A DNA stretch of 64,000 bases from Alistipes senegalensis JC50 (GTDB lineage Bacteria > Bacteroidota > Bacteroidia > Bacteroidales > Rikenellaceae), in NCBI RefSeq assembly GCF_025145645.1, contig NZ_CP102252.1, positions 3,658,001 to 3,722,000 on the forward strand, given 5' to 3'. The notes beneath the pieces were generated by a model that was given only the letters and a program-made list of their open reading frames with translations, ran no database searches and was not told the origin of the DNA. Of this stretch, positions 32,510 to 42,900 are shown one piece after another; position 1 is the stretch's first letter; each line of letters opens with the position of its first letter. A program made the position numbers and the translations under genes.

Positions 32510-35191
32510 TTGGCCTCAGACAAGAAAATCGACAAAAAATATGTCGAGACGCCCCTGATGAAGCAGTATTATGCCATCAAGGCGGTGCATCCCGACGCCA
32601 TACTGCTGTTCCGCGTAGGCGACTTTTACGAGACCTTCGGCGACGACGCGATCAAGGCCAGCGGCATCCTGGGCATCACGCTCACGCGCCGCGCCAACGG
32701 ATCGGCGACGTACGTCGAGCTGGCGGGATTTCCCTACCATGCCATCGACACCTATCTGCCCAAGCTGGTGCGGGCCGGCGAGCGCGTGGCCATCTGCGAG
32801 CAGTTGGAGGACCCCAAGCTGGTGAAGGGGCTCGTCAAGCGCGGCGTCATCGAGCTGGTGACCCCGGGCATCGTGCTGGGGGACAACATCCTGGCCAACA
32901 AGGAGAACAACTTCATCGCGTCGGTCTATTTCGGCCGGCAGATCACGGGCGTGGCTTTTCTGGACATTTCCACGGGCGAATTCTACGTGGCCGAAGGCTC
33001 GGACAGCTACGTCGATAAGCTGATTTCGAATCTCCAGCCCAAGGAGGTGGTCTATCAGCGCGGCTATGAGGACCGTTTCTCCGGTTCGTTCGGCTCGAAA
33101 CTCTACACCTACCGCCTCGACGAATGGGTCTTTTCGGAGGAGGTCAACCGCGAGAAACTCTGCAAGCAGTTCGGGACCAAATCGCTGAAAGGCTTCGGCG
33201 TGGAGCAGTTCACCAGCGGCATTTCGGCCGCCGGGGCCATTCTCTACTACCTCGAATTCACCGAGCACCGCGAGACGGGGCACATCGCCTCCATCGCCCG
33301 CATCGACCAGGACGACTACGTGTGGGTCGATAAGTTCACGATCCGCAACCTGGAGCTTTTTTCGTCGAACGGCGCACGCGAGAAATGCAGTTTCGCCGAA
33401 GTGATCGACCGCACGCTGACACCGATGGGCGGACGCCTGCTGAAACGCTGGATCGCCATGCCGATCAAGGACCCGGTGCGGATCAACGAACGGCTGGACG
33501 TGGTGGAACGCTTCATCAAGGATGCCGACCTCGCTGACGTTATCCGCGAGCAGGTAGCGCTGGTGGGCGACCTCGAACGCATTGCGGGCCGTATCGCGGC
33601 CCAGCGGGTCACGCCGCGCGAACTGGTACAGCTTAAAAACTCGCTGGGGGCCATCGACACCCTTAAAGCCGCTCTGGAATCCACCGACGACGACCGCCTG
33701 CACGCGCTGGCGGGACAGATCGACCCGCTGGCGGAGGTCCGCGAACGCATTGCCCGCGAGATCTATCCCGATCCGCAGAATAATCAGATACAGAAGGGCG
33801 GCGTGATTGCCGACGGGGTCGATCCCGAGCTGGACGACCTGCGGCGCATCGCGCTCCACGGCAAAGATTACCTTTCGCGCATTCAGCAGCGCGAAAGCGA
33901 GGCCACGGGCATCCCGTCGCTGAAGATCAGCTACAACAACGTCTTCGGTTACTATATCGAGGTCCGCAACGCCCACAAGGAGAAAGTCCCTGCGACGTGG
34001 ATTCGCAAGCAGACCCTCGCCAATGCCGAACGTTACATCACCGAGGAGCTCAAGGAGTACGAGGAGAAGATCCTCGGCGCCGAAGAGAAGATGCTCGTGC
34101 TCGAACAGCGCATCTATGCCGAGATCATGGCGTTCATTTGCGGTTCGCTGGCACCGATGCTGCGCGACGCGGCCGTGGTGGCGCGCATCGACTGCCTGCA
34201 ATCCTTCGCTCGGCTGGCCTGCGAGCGGCGTTACGTGCGTCCGGTGCTCGACGACGGCAAGCGCATCGACATCCGGCAGGGCCGCCACCCGGTGATCGAG
34301 ACCCTGATGCCCGTGGGGGAGGAGTACATTCCCAACGACGTGATGCTCGACGACAAGCAGCAGCAGATCATGATGATAACCGGTCCCAACATGTCGGGTA
34401 AGTCGGCGTTGCTGCGTCAGACGGCGCTCATTATCCTGATGGCCCAGATGGGTTGTTACGTACCCGCGAAATCGGCCCATATCGGCGTCGTGGACAAGAT
34501 TTTCACCCGCGTCGGGGCTTCGGACAACATCTCGCAGGGCGAATCGACCTTCATGGTCGAGATGCTCGAATCGGCCAGCATCCTGAACAACATCTCCGAC
34601 CGCAGTATCGTGCTGCTGGACGAGATCGGGCGCGGAACCTCGACCTACGACGGCATTTCGATCGCCTGGGCGATGGTCGAGTATCTGCACAACCATCCGA
34701 CGGCGCACGCCAAGACCCTCTTCGCCACGCACTACCACGAGTTGAACGAGATGGAGCAGATGTGCCCGCGGGTGAAGAACTACCACGTTTCGGTCAAGGA
34801 GATCGGCAACCAGATCGTCTTCCTGCGCAAGCTGGAGCGCGGCGGCACGGAACATTCGTTCGGTATTCACGTGGCCCGCATGGCCGGTATGCCGATGTCG
34901 GTCGTTTCGAGAGCCGACGAAATTCTGCGCAACCTCGAACTGGTCTACGGCAACAACGAGATCGTGCCGAGCCGCAGTCTGAAGGAGCGGGGACGCAAAT
35001 CGGCGGCGCAGGCCGTGAAGGAGGCAGCCGAGAGCACCGGACCTCAGAACATGCAGTTGTCGATGTTCCAGCTGGACGACCCCGTGCTAGTGCAGATTCG
35101 CGATCAGATCAAGGGCCTCGACATTAATTCGCTGACACCGATCGAGGCATTGAACAAACTCAACGAAATCAAGAAGATAACCGGCATCTAA
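32510..35191 (+). CDS. mutS: DNA mismatch repair protein MutS
   Basis: 893 residues if the TTG at 32510 is the start. The next ATG (32558) would begin at MKQYYAIK and leave out 16 residues; related proteins usually have a short stretch before this conserved ETPLMKQYY block, so TTG is preferred. The N-terminal mismatch-recognition motif is VGDFYETFGDDA. The ATPase part has Walker A MITGPNMSGKSALLRQ, Walker B SIVLLDEIGRGTSTYDG and ATHYHELNEM. MutS recognises base mismatches after replication and recruits MutL. Two tandem promoters precede it, and a strong hairpin follows the stop by 26 bp. Confidence 0.96.
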   Translation: MASDKKIDKKYVETPLMKQYYAIKAVHPDAILLFRVGDFYETFGDDAIKASGILGITLTRRANGSATYVELAGFPYHAIDTYLPKLVRAGERVAICEQLEDPKLVKGLVKRGVIELVTPGIVLGDNILANKENNFIASVYFGRQITGVAFLDISTGEFYVAEGSDSYVDKLISNLQPKEVVYQRGYEDRFSGSFGSKLYTYRLDEWVFSEEVNREKLCKQFGTKSLKGFGVEQFTSGISAAGAILYYLEFTEHRETGHIASIARIDQDDYVWVDKFTIRNLELFSSNGAREKCSFAEVIDRTLTPMGGRLLKRWIAMPIKDPVRINERLDVVERFIKDADLADVIREQVALVGDLERIAGRIAAQRVTPRELVQLKNSLGAIDTLKAALESTDDDRLHALAGQIDPLAEVRERIAREIYPDPQNNQIQKGGVIADGVDPELDDLRRIALHGKDYLSRIQQRESEATGIPSLKISYNNVFGYYIEVRNAHKEKVPATWIRKQTLANAERYITEELKEYEEKILGAEEKMLVLEQRIYAEIMAFICGSLAPMLRDAAVVARIDCLQSFARLACERRYVRPVLDDGKRIDIRQGRHPVIETLMPVGEEYIPNDVMLDDKQQQIMMITGPNMSGKSALLRQTALIILMAQMGCYVPAKSAHIGVVDKIFTRVGASDNISQGESTFMVEMLESASILNNISDRSIVLLDEIGRGTSTYDGISIAWAMVEYLHNHPTAHAKTLFATHYHELNEMEQMCPRVKNYHVSVKEIGNQIVFLRKLERGGTEHSFGIHVARMAGMPMSVVSRADEILRNLELVYGNNEIVPSRSLKERGRKSAAQAVKEAAESTGPQNMQLSMFQLDDPVLVQIRDQIKGLDINSLTPIEALNKLNEIKKITGI

Positions 35192-35217
35192 CGAAGCGAT
35201 GCTTGAGGTAGGATATG

Positions 35218-35260
35218 CAACGAGCCCCGGACTTCTCGAAAAGAGGTCCGGGGCTCGTTG
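35218..35260 (+). terminator. Terminator of mutS
   Basis: CAACGAGCCCCGGAC (35218-35232) pairs perfectly over 15 bp with GTCCGGGGCTCGTTG (35246-35260), with further pairing (CTC/GAG) in the loop. It follows the mutS stop by 26 bp. Confidence 0.75.
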
Positions 35261-35285
35261 TATGTCAAACAATCGCCGTATAAAT

Positions 35286-35325
35286 GATAAACGAGCGGCA
35301 ATATATACATTGCCGCTCGTTTATC
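35286..35325 (-). terminator. Perfect 17-bp hairpin after the small lipoprotein gene
   Basis: GATAAACGAGCGGCAAT (35286-35302) pairs with ATTGCCGCTCGTTTATC (35309-35325) around a 6-nt ATATAC loop. It lies 14 bp after the stop of the leftward lipoprotein gene and, together with the mutS terminator, separates the two convergent genes. Confidence 0.65.
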
Positions 35326-35339
35326 GCTAAATTAGAAAT

Positions 35340-35780
35340 CTATTTTTTCGTGTATGTCTCTTTGTTGTAATATTCATAGCTGTATTCCGGTTGTATTTTA
35401 TGAGTGACTAAAACCAATACCGAGGATGATATATTTTCTACGGAATAAATATGCATATCCCCGGCATCCACATATTCAACGGCCAAAGTTCTGCCCGTCG
35501 TATTGTATTCCCATTTTATAAAGGCAGTCGAACTGTATTCTTCATCAGAATGTTCGTAATAGGTATACTTTCCCGTATTATCACAATTGAAAACATAAGT
35601 GGCATCGAAGTCATCCGATTTATTCCACTCTTCTTTATTATCTCCGCTTATTTCATATCCCTCCTGCTTGGTCAGTTCCCATTTTCCAACGAGAGCGCTT
35701 TTGTCATTGCAACCATTATCGTCAGATGAAGAACATGCTGACATAAAAACGGCGAGTACAATAAATAGTAATTTTTTCAT
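35340..35780 (-). CDS. Small lipoprotein, lipocalin-like
   Basis: 146 residues. A lipoprotein signal ends in lipobox MSAC followed by SSSDDNGCND. The mature part has SALVGKWELTKQEGYEISG and then alternating strands (ATYVFNCDNTGKYTYYE, FIKWEYNTTGRTLAVEYV), the layout of the lipocalin-like proteins that are common as lipoproteins in Bacteroidota. No function is known for such proteins. The codon use is more AT-rich than in neighbouring genes, as in the adjacent gene-free stretch, so the region may be acquired or poorly conserved. Confidence 0.75.
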   Translation of the reverse strand: MKKLLFIVLAVFMSACSSSDDNGCNDKSALVGKWELTKQEGYEISGDNKEEWNKSDDFDATYVFNCDNTGKYTYYEHSDEEYSSTAFIKWEYNTTGRTLAVEYVDAGDMHIYSVENISSSVLVLVTHKIQPEYSYEYYNKETYTKK

Positions 35781-35845
35781 ATAAAATTCAGTTTTAATTT
35801 ATGCTTCTATTTTTATAGCCCCAATCCGCTGTTGTAAGACAAATA

Positions 35846-36014
35846 AAAAGCGCGGGCTAAATTGCCATATCTGGTATCTGCGGTCTTGGACTACCTACAT
35901 CCCCGAATAATGGAACAAAGCCCACGCAAAATGAATGCGTGAGCGTCGCTTTATTCCACGGGGATAATGTGAAAGTGTCCAAGTTTCAGATACCCGAAAT
36001 GAGCTAACGCTTTT
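35846..36014. ncRNA. Candidate 6S-like structured RNA
   Basis: The 427-bp gap 35781-36207 holds no gene but a long, interrupted hairpin. Paired arms, from outside in, are AAAAGCG/CGCTTTT (35846-35852, 36008-36014), GGTATCTG/CAGATACC (35873-35880, 35987-35994), CTTGGAC/GTCCAAG (35885-35891, 35977-35983), ATCCCCG/CGGGGAT (35899-35905, 35959-35965), TGGAA/TTCCA (35911-35915, 35954-35958), AAAGC/GCTTT (35917-35921, 35948-35952) and CACGCA/TGCGTG (35923-35928, 35936-35941). A 7 by 11-nt internal loop sits near the middle. The length of about 170 nt and one rod with an inner bubble resemble 6S RNA, which binds RNA polymerase. The strand is undecided; T-rich stretches follow on both sides. Confidence 0.5.
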
Positions 36015-36207
36015 ATTTATATGTCTTCTAAACTTTATCTATCCATAGGCATATTCAGATTTCACGTCAAAAGTACAAATTTTTCAATTCTGATATTTGT
36101 TTGTCGCCTTAGATCTTCAAAAAGAGATTATGTTAAAGACTGTTGTGTTATTCTATTCAGTCTCATCATCTCTTTATGGTCTCTTTTTTACATCCTCTCT
36201 AACAGCT

Positions 36208-36828
36208 CTATTTACGCTCGATCAGCGAGCGGATGTTCTGTATCAGCATCGTGACGGCCACCGAATTGAAGCCGCCTTCGGGAATGATGACATCGGCGTA
36301 TTTCTTCGACGGCTCGACGAATTCGTCGTGCATCGGCTTCACGGTCGAGGTGTACTGCGTGATGACCGACTGCATCGTCCGTCCGCGTTCGCAGACATCG
36401 CGCAGAATACGCCGCGCCAGCCGGATGTCGGCATCGGTGTCCACATAAACCTTGATGTCCATCAGTTCGCGCAGCTCGCGGTTCTCGAAAATCAGGATGC
36501 CGTCAACGATAATCACCTTCGAGGGTTTCACGCAGACGGTTTCGCCGGTGCGGTCGTGGTCCACGAACGAGTAGACCGGATGTTCGATGGGCACGTTGTT
36601 TTTCAGCGCCTTGATATGCTCCACCAGCATCTCCGTGTCGAAAGCCTGCGGATGGTCGTAGTTGAGCTTTGTGCGCTCCTCGTAGGTGAGTTCCGGATGC
36701 GCCTTGTAATAGTAGTCGTGGCAGAGCGTCACAACGTCATCACCCACGAATGCCTCTTGCAACCGTTTGACGAGCGTTGACTTCCCCGAGCCTGTGCCAC
36801 CGGCGACTCCGATTACCGTTACGTTCAT
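36208..36828 (-). CDS. udk: Uridine kinase
   Basis: 206 residues. The Walker A motif GVAGGTGSGKSTLVKRL is at the N-terminus, followed by HDYYYKAHPELTYEERTKLNYD, the uridine-binding block of the family, and VIIVDGILIFENRELRELMD. The C-terminal region has RIRRDVCERGRT-like residues (ILRDVCERGRTMQSV) and the QY element. The enzyme phosphorylates uridine and cytidine in pyrimidine salvage in the cytoplasm. It is a single gene on the minus strand, with gyrB upstream on the same strand separated by a hairpin terminator. Full length. Confidence 0.95.
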   Translation of the reverse strand: MNVTVIGVAGGTGSGKSTLVKRLQEAFVGDDVVTLCHDYYYKAHPELTYEERTKLNYDHPQAFDTEMLVEHIKALKNNVPIEHPVYSFVDHDRTGETVCVKPSKVIIVDGILIFENRELRELMDIKVYVDTDADIRLARRILRDVCERGRTMQSVITQYTSTVKPMHDEFVEPSKKYADVIIPEGGFNSVAVTMLIQNIRSLIERK

Positions 36829-36858
36829 TGTGTCAGAATTTTAGGCTAACTATATAAA

Positions 36859-36891
36859 GAAAAGGATCACCCATACGGGGCAATCCTTTTC
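36859..36891 (-). terminator. Terminator of gyrB
   Basis: GAAAAGGAT (36859-36867) pairs with ATCCTTTTC (36883-36891); the loop contains CCC/GGG that can extend the stem. It follows the gyrB stop by 13 bp on the minus strand and precedes udk. Confidence 0.65.
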
Positions 36892-36903
36892 CATGTTTGT
36901 CGC

Positions 36904-38862
36904 TTATGCGTCGATGTTCGCGTAGTGCGCGTTTTTCTCGATGAATTCGCGGCGGGGCGGAACCTCGTCGCCCATCAGCATCGAGAAGATGCGGTCGGCT
37001 TCGGCGGCGTTCTCGATGTTCACCTGACGCAGGATGCGCGTATCGGGATTCATCGTCGTCTCCCACAGCTGGTGGGCGTTCATCTCGCCGAGACCTTTGT
37101 AACGCTGTACGTGCGATCCCTTGCCGAATTCGGCCGTGATGTCGTCGCGCTCCTTCTCGGTCCAGCAGTAACGCTCCTGCTTGCCCTTCTTCACGAGGTA
37201 GAGCGGCGGGGTGGCGATATAGACGTGGCCGTTCTCGATCAGCTCCTTCATCTTGCGGAAGAAGAATGTCAGCATCAGCGTGGCGATGTGGCTTCCGTCA
37301 ACGTCGGCATCGGTCATGATGATGATCTTGTTGTAGCGCAGCTTTTCGAGATTCAGGGCTTTCGAGTCCTCCTCGGTGCCGATCGTCACGCCGAGGGCCG
37401 TGAACATGTTCTTGATCTCCTCGTTCTCCCACATGCGGTGTTCCTGAGCCTTCTCGATGTTCAGAATCTTACCGCGCAGCGGCATGATAGCCTGGAAGTT
37501 GCGGTCACGGCCCGATTTGGCCGTACCGCCTGCCGAGTCACCCTCGACGAAGAAGATCTCGGCGATCGAGCGGTCGCGGCTCGAACAGTCGGCCAGCTTG
37601 CCCGGAAGTCCCGCCCCCGACAGCACGGTCTTGCGCTGCACCAGTTCGCGGGCGTGGCGTGCGGCATGGCGCGCCGTGGCGGCCAAAATCACCTTCTGCA
37701 CGATGGCTTTGGCGTCCTTGGGGTTCTCTTCGAGATACTGTCCCAGCGCCGAGGCCATGGCCTGATCGACGGCGGCCGAAACCTCGTCGTTGCCCAGTTT
37801 GGTCTTGGTCTGTCCCTCGAACTGCGGCTCCTGCACCTTCACCGATACGACGGCCGTAAGTCCCTCGCGGAAGTCATCGCCGTTGATGTCGAACTTCAGT
37901 TTGGCGAGCATGCCCGAATCCTCGGCGTATTTTTTGAGCGTGCGGGTCAGCGCACGGCGGAATCCCGTCAGGTGCGTACCGCCCTCGATGGTGTTGATGT
38001 TATTTACATAGGAGTGGACGTTCTCCGAGAACGAATCGTTGTACTGCATGGCCACCTCCACCGGAACGCCGTTCTTCTCCGTGTCGAGGTAGATGATCTG
38101 GTCGATGATCGGGGTGCCGCGCGTGGCGTCGAGGTACTTCACGAACTCTTTCAGACCCTCTTCCGAATAGAAATGATCCTCGCGCGTCTTGCCCTCCTCG
38201 TCGGGACGTTTGTCGTAGAGGTTCAGACTGATGCCCTTGTTCAGGAACGCCAGTTCGCGCAGACGGTTGGCCAGAATCTCGTATTTGTATTCGGTGGTAT
38301 GGGTGAAGATCGAGCCGTCGGGCTTGAAGGTGATGATCGTACCGCGGTCCGTACATTCGCCGACCACCTCGACCTGCGAGGTCGGGGCGCCCTTGCTGTA
38401 CGTCTGGCGGTAGATTTTGCCGTCGCGGCTGTGAATCTCGGCGATCAGCAGCGTCGAAAGCGCGTTCACGCAGGATACGCCCACGCCGTGAAGGCCGCCC
38501 GAAACCTTGTAGCTGCCCTTGTCGAACTTACCGCCGGCGTGGAGCACCGTCAGCACCACTTCGAGCGCCGATTTGCCCTCCTTCTCGTGGTAGTCGGTCG
38601 GAATGCCGCGGCCGTTGTCCTTGACGGTGATCGAGTTGTCCTCGTTGATCGTCACGTCGATGTCGGTGCAGTAGCCTGCCAGCGCCTCGTCGATCGAGTT
38701 GTCCACGACCTCATAAACCAGGTGGTGAAGACCCTTTTCGCCGATGTCGCCGATGTACATGGCAGGACGCTTGCGCACCGCTTCGAGGCCCTCGAGGACC
38801 TGGATGTTCGACGCGGAGTATTCTTCTTCTTGTTTTTTTACGTTTTCTAATTCGGTACTCAT
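36904..38862 (-). CDS. gyrB: DNA gyrase subunit B
   Basis: 652 residues from the ATG at 38862 (MSTELENVKKQ); an upstream in-frame Met at 38886 lies within the promoter. The GHKL ATPase domain shows VVDNSIDEALAGY and DNGRGIPTD, with GGLHGVGVSCVNALS; the transducer domain follows, and the TOPRIM domain has FFVEGDSAGGTAKSGRDR. The C-terminal block has RYKGLGEMNAHQLWETTM. With GyrA it introduces negative supercoils into DNA using ATP. Length is typical of Bacteroidota GyrB. A consensus-like promoter lies just upstream. Confidence 0.96.
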   Translation of the reverse strand: MSTELENVKKQEEEYSASNIQVLEGLEAVRKRPAMYIGDIGEKGLHHLVYEVVDNSIDEALAGYCTDIDVTINEDNSITVKDNGRGIPTDYHEKEGKSALEVVLTVLHAGGKFDKGSYKVSGGLHGVGVSCVNALSTLLIAEIHSRDGKIYRQTYSKGAPTSQVEVVGECTDRGTIITFKPDGSIFTHTTEYKYEILANRLRELAFLNKGISLNLYDKRPDEEGKTREDHFYSEEGLKEFVKYLDATRGTPIIDQIIYLDTEKNGVPVEVAMQYNDSFSENVHSYVNNINTIEGGTHLTGFRRALTRTLKKYAEDSGMLAKLKFDINGDDFREGLTAVVSVKVQEPQFEGQTKTKLGNDEVSAAVDQAMASALGQYLEENPKDAKAIVQKVILAATARHAARHARELVQRKTVLSGAGLPGKLADCSSRDRSIAEIFFVEGDSAGGTAKSGRDRNFQAIMPLRGKILNIEKAQEHRMWENEEIKNMFTALGVTIGTEEDSKALNLEKLRYNKIIIMTDADVDGSHIATLMLTFFFRKMKELIENGHVYIATPPLYLVKKGKQERYCWTEKERDDITAEFGKGSHVQRYKGLGEMNAHQLWETTMNPDTRILRQVNIENAAEADRIFSMLMGDEVPPRREFIEKNAHYANIDA

Positions 38863-38883
38863 CGTAGTCTGTAAAATATCGTA

Positions 38884-38914
38884 CAAATATACGAAATGTT
38901 TCCGGATAAAACAA
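38884..38914 (-). promoter_or_regulatory. Promoter of gyrB
   Basis: On the minus strand TTGT (38914-38911) is followed after 19 bp by TATATTTG (38891-38884), matching TAnnTTTG. The start codon lies about 21 bp further, giving a very short leader. Confidence 0.6.
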
Positions 38915-38971
38915 GCGTCCGGAAAAGCCTTTGCATTCTATTTTTTCGTCTGTTTGTCCGCTTTGCGGATG

Positions 38972-39715
<744 letters not shown>

Positions 39716-39884
39716 GCTGATAAAAGTGTCGTTGCGACATCAAAGATAAGCAAAAAATCGTCCCCGCGAAGCACCCCGGGGCAAAAAAAGCACCATCGGA
39801 ACTTCCGTACGCATTCGGTCCGGGAAAAAGGGCCGAATGCCGTTGTTAACGGGCGTTTTTGTCTACAAAACCGCGCGTTTTTAT

Positions 39885-39916
39885 TTTGCAATTCCGACGG
39901 CGGATACCTATTTTTG
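39885..39916 (+). promoter_or_regulatory. Promoter of the hybrid sensor kinase gene
   Basis: TTTG (39885-39888), 20 bp, then TATTTTTG (39909-39916), a full consensus match 24 bp before the start codon. Confidence 0.75.
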
Positions 39917-39940
39917 TCTAAATATCTAAGGGAATCATAG

Positions 39941-42900
39941 ATGAAAGAAAACGAGATACTGCGAGCGGTATTGCAAGATACCGGGACCGGCTGGTGGGAG
40001 GCGGATATGACGAGGCGGATATTTCACATGTCCGATTTTTTGCAGAGGCTGCTTCGGTATTCCACCCCGGAGGTAGGATTCGACGAAATGAAAAGTCTGA
40101 TCCCGGAGGCTTATGCCGAAATATTCGGACCGGGGAATTGCCTGTTGCAGGATGCGCATACGCCCAAACGCGCCATTCCCCTGATCGCGCCCGACGGGCG
40201 CCGGCTGTGGCTGCAATGGAAGGTGCTCGGCCGGGAAACGACTCCCGACGGCCGTGACGTTATGACCGGCTATGTACAGCAGATCGAATTCGAACCGCCT
40301 TCGGAGAACGGACGCGACCGCGTCCGGATCGACAACCTGCTCTACCGGCTCAACAGTATTTCGCATACGCTGCTCGCGCTGCTGCACAGCGGCAGGACCC
40401 GGGACACGGTCAACAAAATCCTCTACGAGGTGCTCACGATGTTCCGCGGCGACAGGGCCTACATCATCGAGTTCGACTGGGAGCAGCGCACCCACAACTG
40501 CACCTACGAAGTGACGGCCGCGGGCGTTTCCTGCGAGCAGGAGCGGCTCAGTTCGCTTTCGATGGAGGATTTCCCGTGGTGGACGGAGCGAGTCACCAAG
40601 GGCAATTCCATCATTCTTTCCGACATCCGCGATCTGCCTCCCGAGGCGGCGGGCGAACACGGCCTGCTGGCGGCGCAGAAGATCAAATCGCTGCTTATCA
40701 TGCCGCTGGCCTCGCGGGACAAGGTTTGGGGCTATGCCGGCATCGACATCGTTGACAGACGCCGCGAGTGGACCGACGAAGACTGCCAGTGGTTCGCATC
40801 GCTGGCCAACATCATCGGGCTGTGCCTCGATTTGCAGCGTTCCGAACAGGCGGCGCAGGCCGACCGGCTCTATCTGCAAAACCTCTATCGGCATATGCCG
40901 ATGGGGTATCTCCGGATGAAGATGATCGGCGACGAAGCGGGCCGGCCGCGCGACTACCGGGTGATAGATACGAACGATGCCGCGGACAAGATGCTGAACC
41001 TTCCGCGCGAATTCTACGTCGGTCACCTGGCCTCGGAACTCGGCGGCGAGCTGGCTCCGGTGCTGGAAGACGCCTCGGAGGTGCTCCGGACAGGACGATA
41101 CGTCGAGGGGCACATCGGTTTGGAGCGGGACGAAAAACTTTACCTCAATTACATCCTCTACTCTCCGTGCGCCGAGGAGGTCGTGGCCTTCTTCTCGGAC
41201 CTGACCGAGGTGCACAAGGCCCACGAGGTGCTCTACCGCAACGAACGTTTCCTGCGCAATATTTTCGACAACATTCAGGTCGGGGTGGAGCTTTATGCCC
41301 CGGACGGCACGCTGATCGACATCAACAACAAGGACATGGAGATCTTCGGCGTGACCCGCGAAGAGGCTCTCGGGCTCAACTTCTTCGAGAATCCGCTCGT
41401 GCCGCAGGATGCGCGCGAGGGGGTGCGCGCCGGACTCGAACAAGCCTTCTATGTCAACTATCCCTTCGAACGGCTCAACGGTTATTACACCTCGTCCAAG
41501 ACCGGCTTTTGGGAGATCTACACCACGGTCAACATGCTCTACGACATCGAAGGGAACATCTCCAACTTCATGCTGATAAACATCGACAACACCGAGATCA
41601 ACCGCGCCCACACGCGGCTGGCGGAGTTCGAGAGTTCGTTCGCGCTGGTGAGCAAACTGGGCAAGATGGGCTTCTGCCGCTTCGACCTGTTGACGCGGGC
41701 CGGCAGCGGGGTGCCCCAATGGTACCGGAACCTCGGGGAGCGGCCCGATACGCCGCTCGACCGGATCATCGGCGTCTACGACCACGTCGATCCCGTCGAT
41801 AGGGCGTCGATCCTCGAAAATATCGCCCGCGTCAAGGCCGGGACATCGGACAGCTTCAACCTCGACCTGCATATCCTGAACGACGACGGCACGGAGAAAT
41901 GGACACGCATCAACGTGGTGCGCAATCCGATGAACAACGATCCGTCGAAGATCGAGATGGTCAGCGTCAACTACGACATCACGGAGCTGAAAATGACCGA
42001 ACGGAACCTGATCGAGGCCAAGAACAAGGCCGAGGTCAGCGACCGGCTCAAATCGGCCTTTCTGGCCAATATGAGCCATGAAATACGCACGCCGCTGAAC
42101 GCCATCGTGGGATTCTCGAATCTGCTGACCGAAACGGACGATCCCGAAGAGCGGCGCGACTACCTGCGCGTGGTCGAGGAGAACAACGACCTGCTGCTCA
42201 CGCTGATATCCGACATTCTCGACCTTTCGAAGATCGAGGCCGGAACATTCGAGTTCAACTACGGACCGGTCGATGTGAACCAGATGTGCGAGGAGGTGGT
42301 GCGCTCGCTGAGCCTCAAAGTGCAGGGTCGTCCCGTCGAACTGCGCTTCGTCGGTCCCGGAAGCCCCTGCTTCATCCTGGGCGACAAAGGCCGCCTGACG
42401 CAGGTCATCACCAACTTCATCAACAACGCCGTCAAATTCACCGCCGAGGGCAGCATCACGCTGAGCTATGCGGTCGAAGGGACCAGCATACGCTTTGCGG
42501 TCGAGGATACCGGTTCGGGCATCGACAAAGAGCATCTGGACAATATCTTCGAACGCTTCGTCAAACTGAACAGCTTCGTGCAGGGCACGGGTCTCGGTCT
42601 GTCGATCTCGAAGTCGATCGTCGAACAGATGGGCGGACGGATCGGCGTCGAGTCGGAACCGGGCGAGGGAGCCTGTTTCTGGTTTACGGTGCCGATGGGG
42701 ACTCCCGAGGCGCTTCCGGATTCCGACACGGCCTGTCCGCCCCGGATGACTGCGCAGCCGGCATCCCGCGGCGGACGCCGCCCCGTGCTGCTGATCGCCG
42801 AGGATACCGACAGCAACTACCTGCTGTTGTCGCTGATGCTCAGAAAGGAGTATGAAGTGATCCGCGCCGGCGACGGCGAGGAGGTCGTGCGGCTGTGCGA

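Noticed and set aside
32406..32558. Short frame MLLYAGRFYG between glycosylase and mutS
   Set aside because: It covers the mutS proximal promoter and the start of mutS in another frame, with no family similarity.
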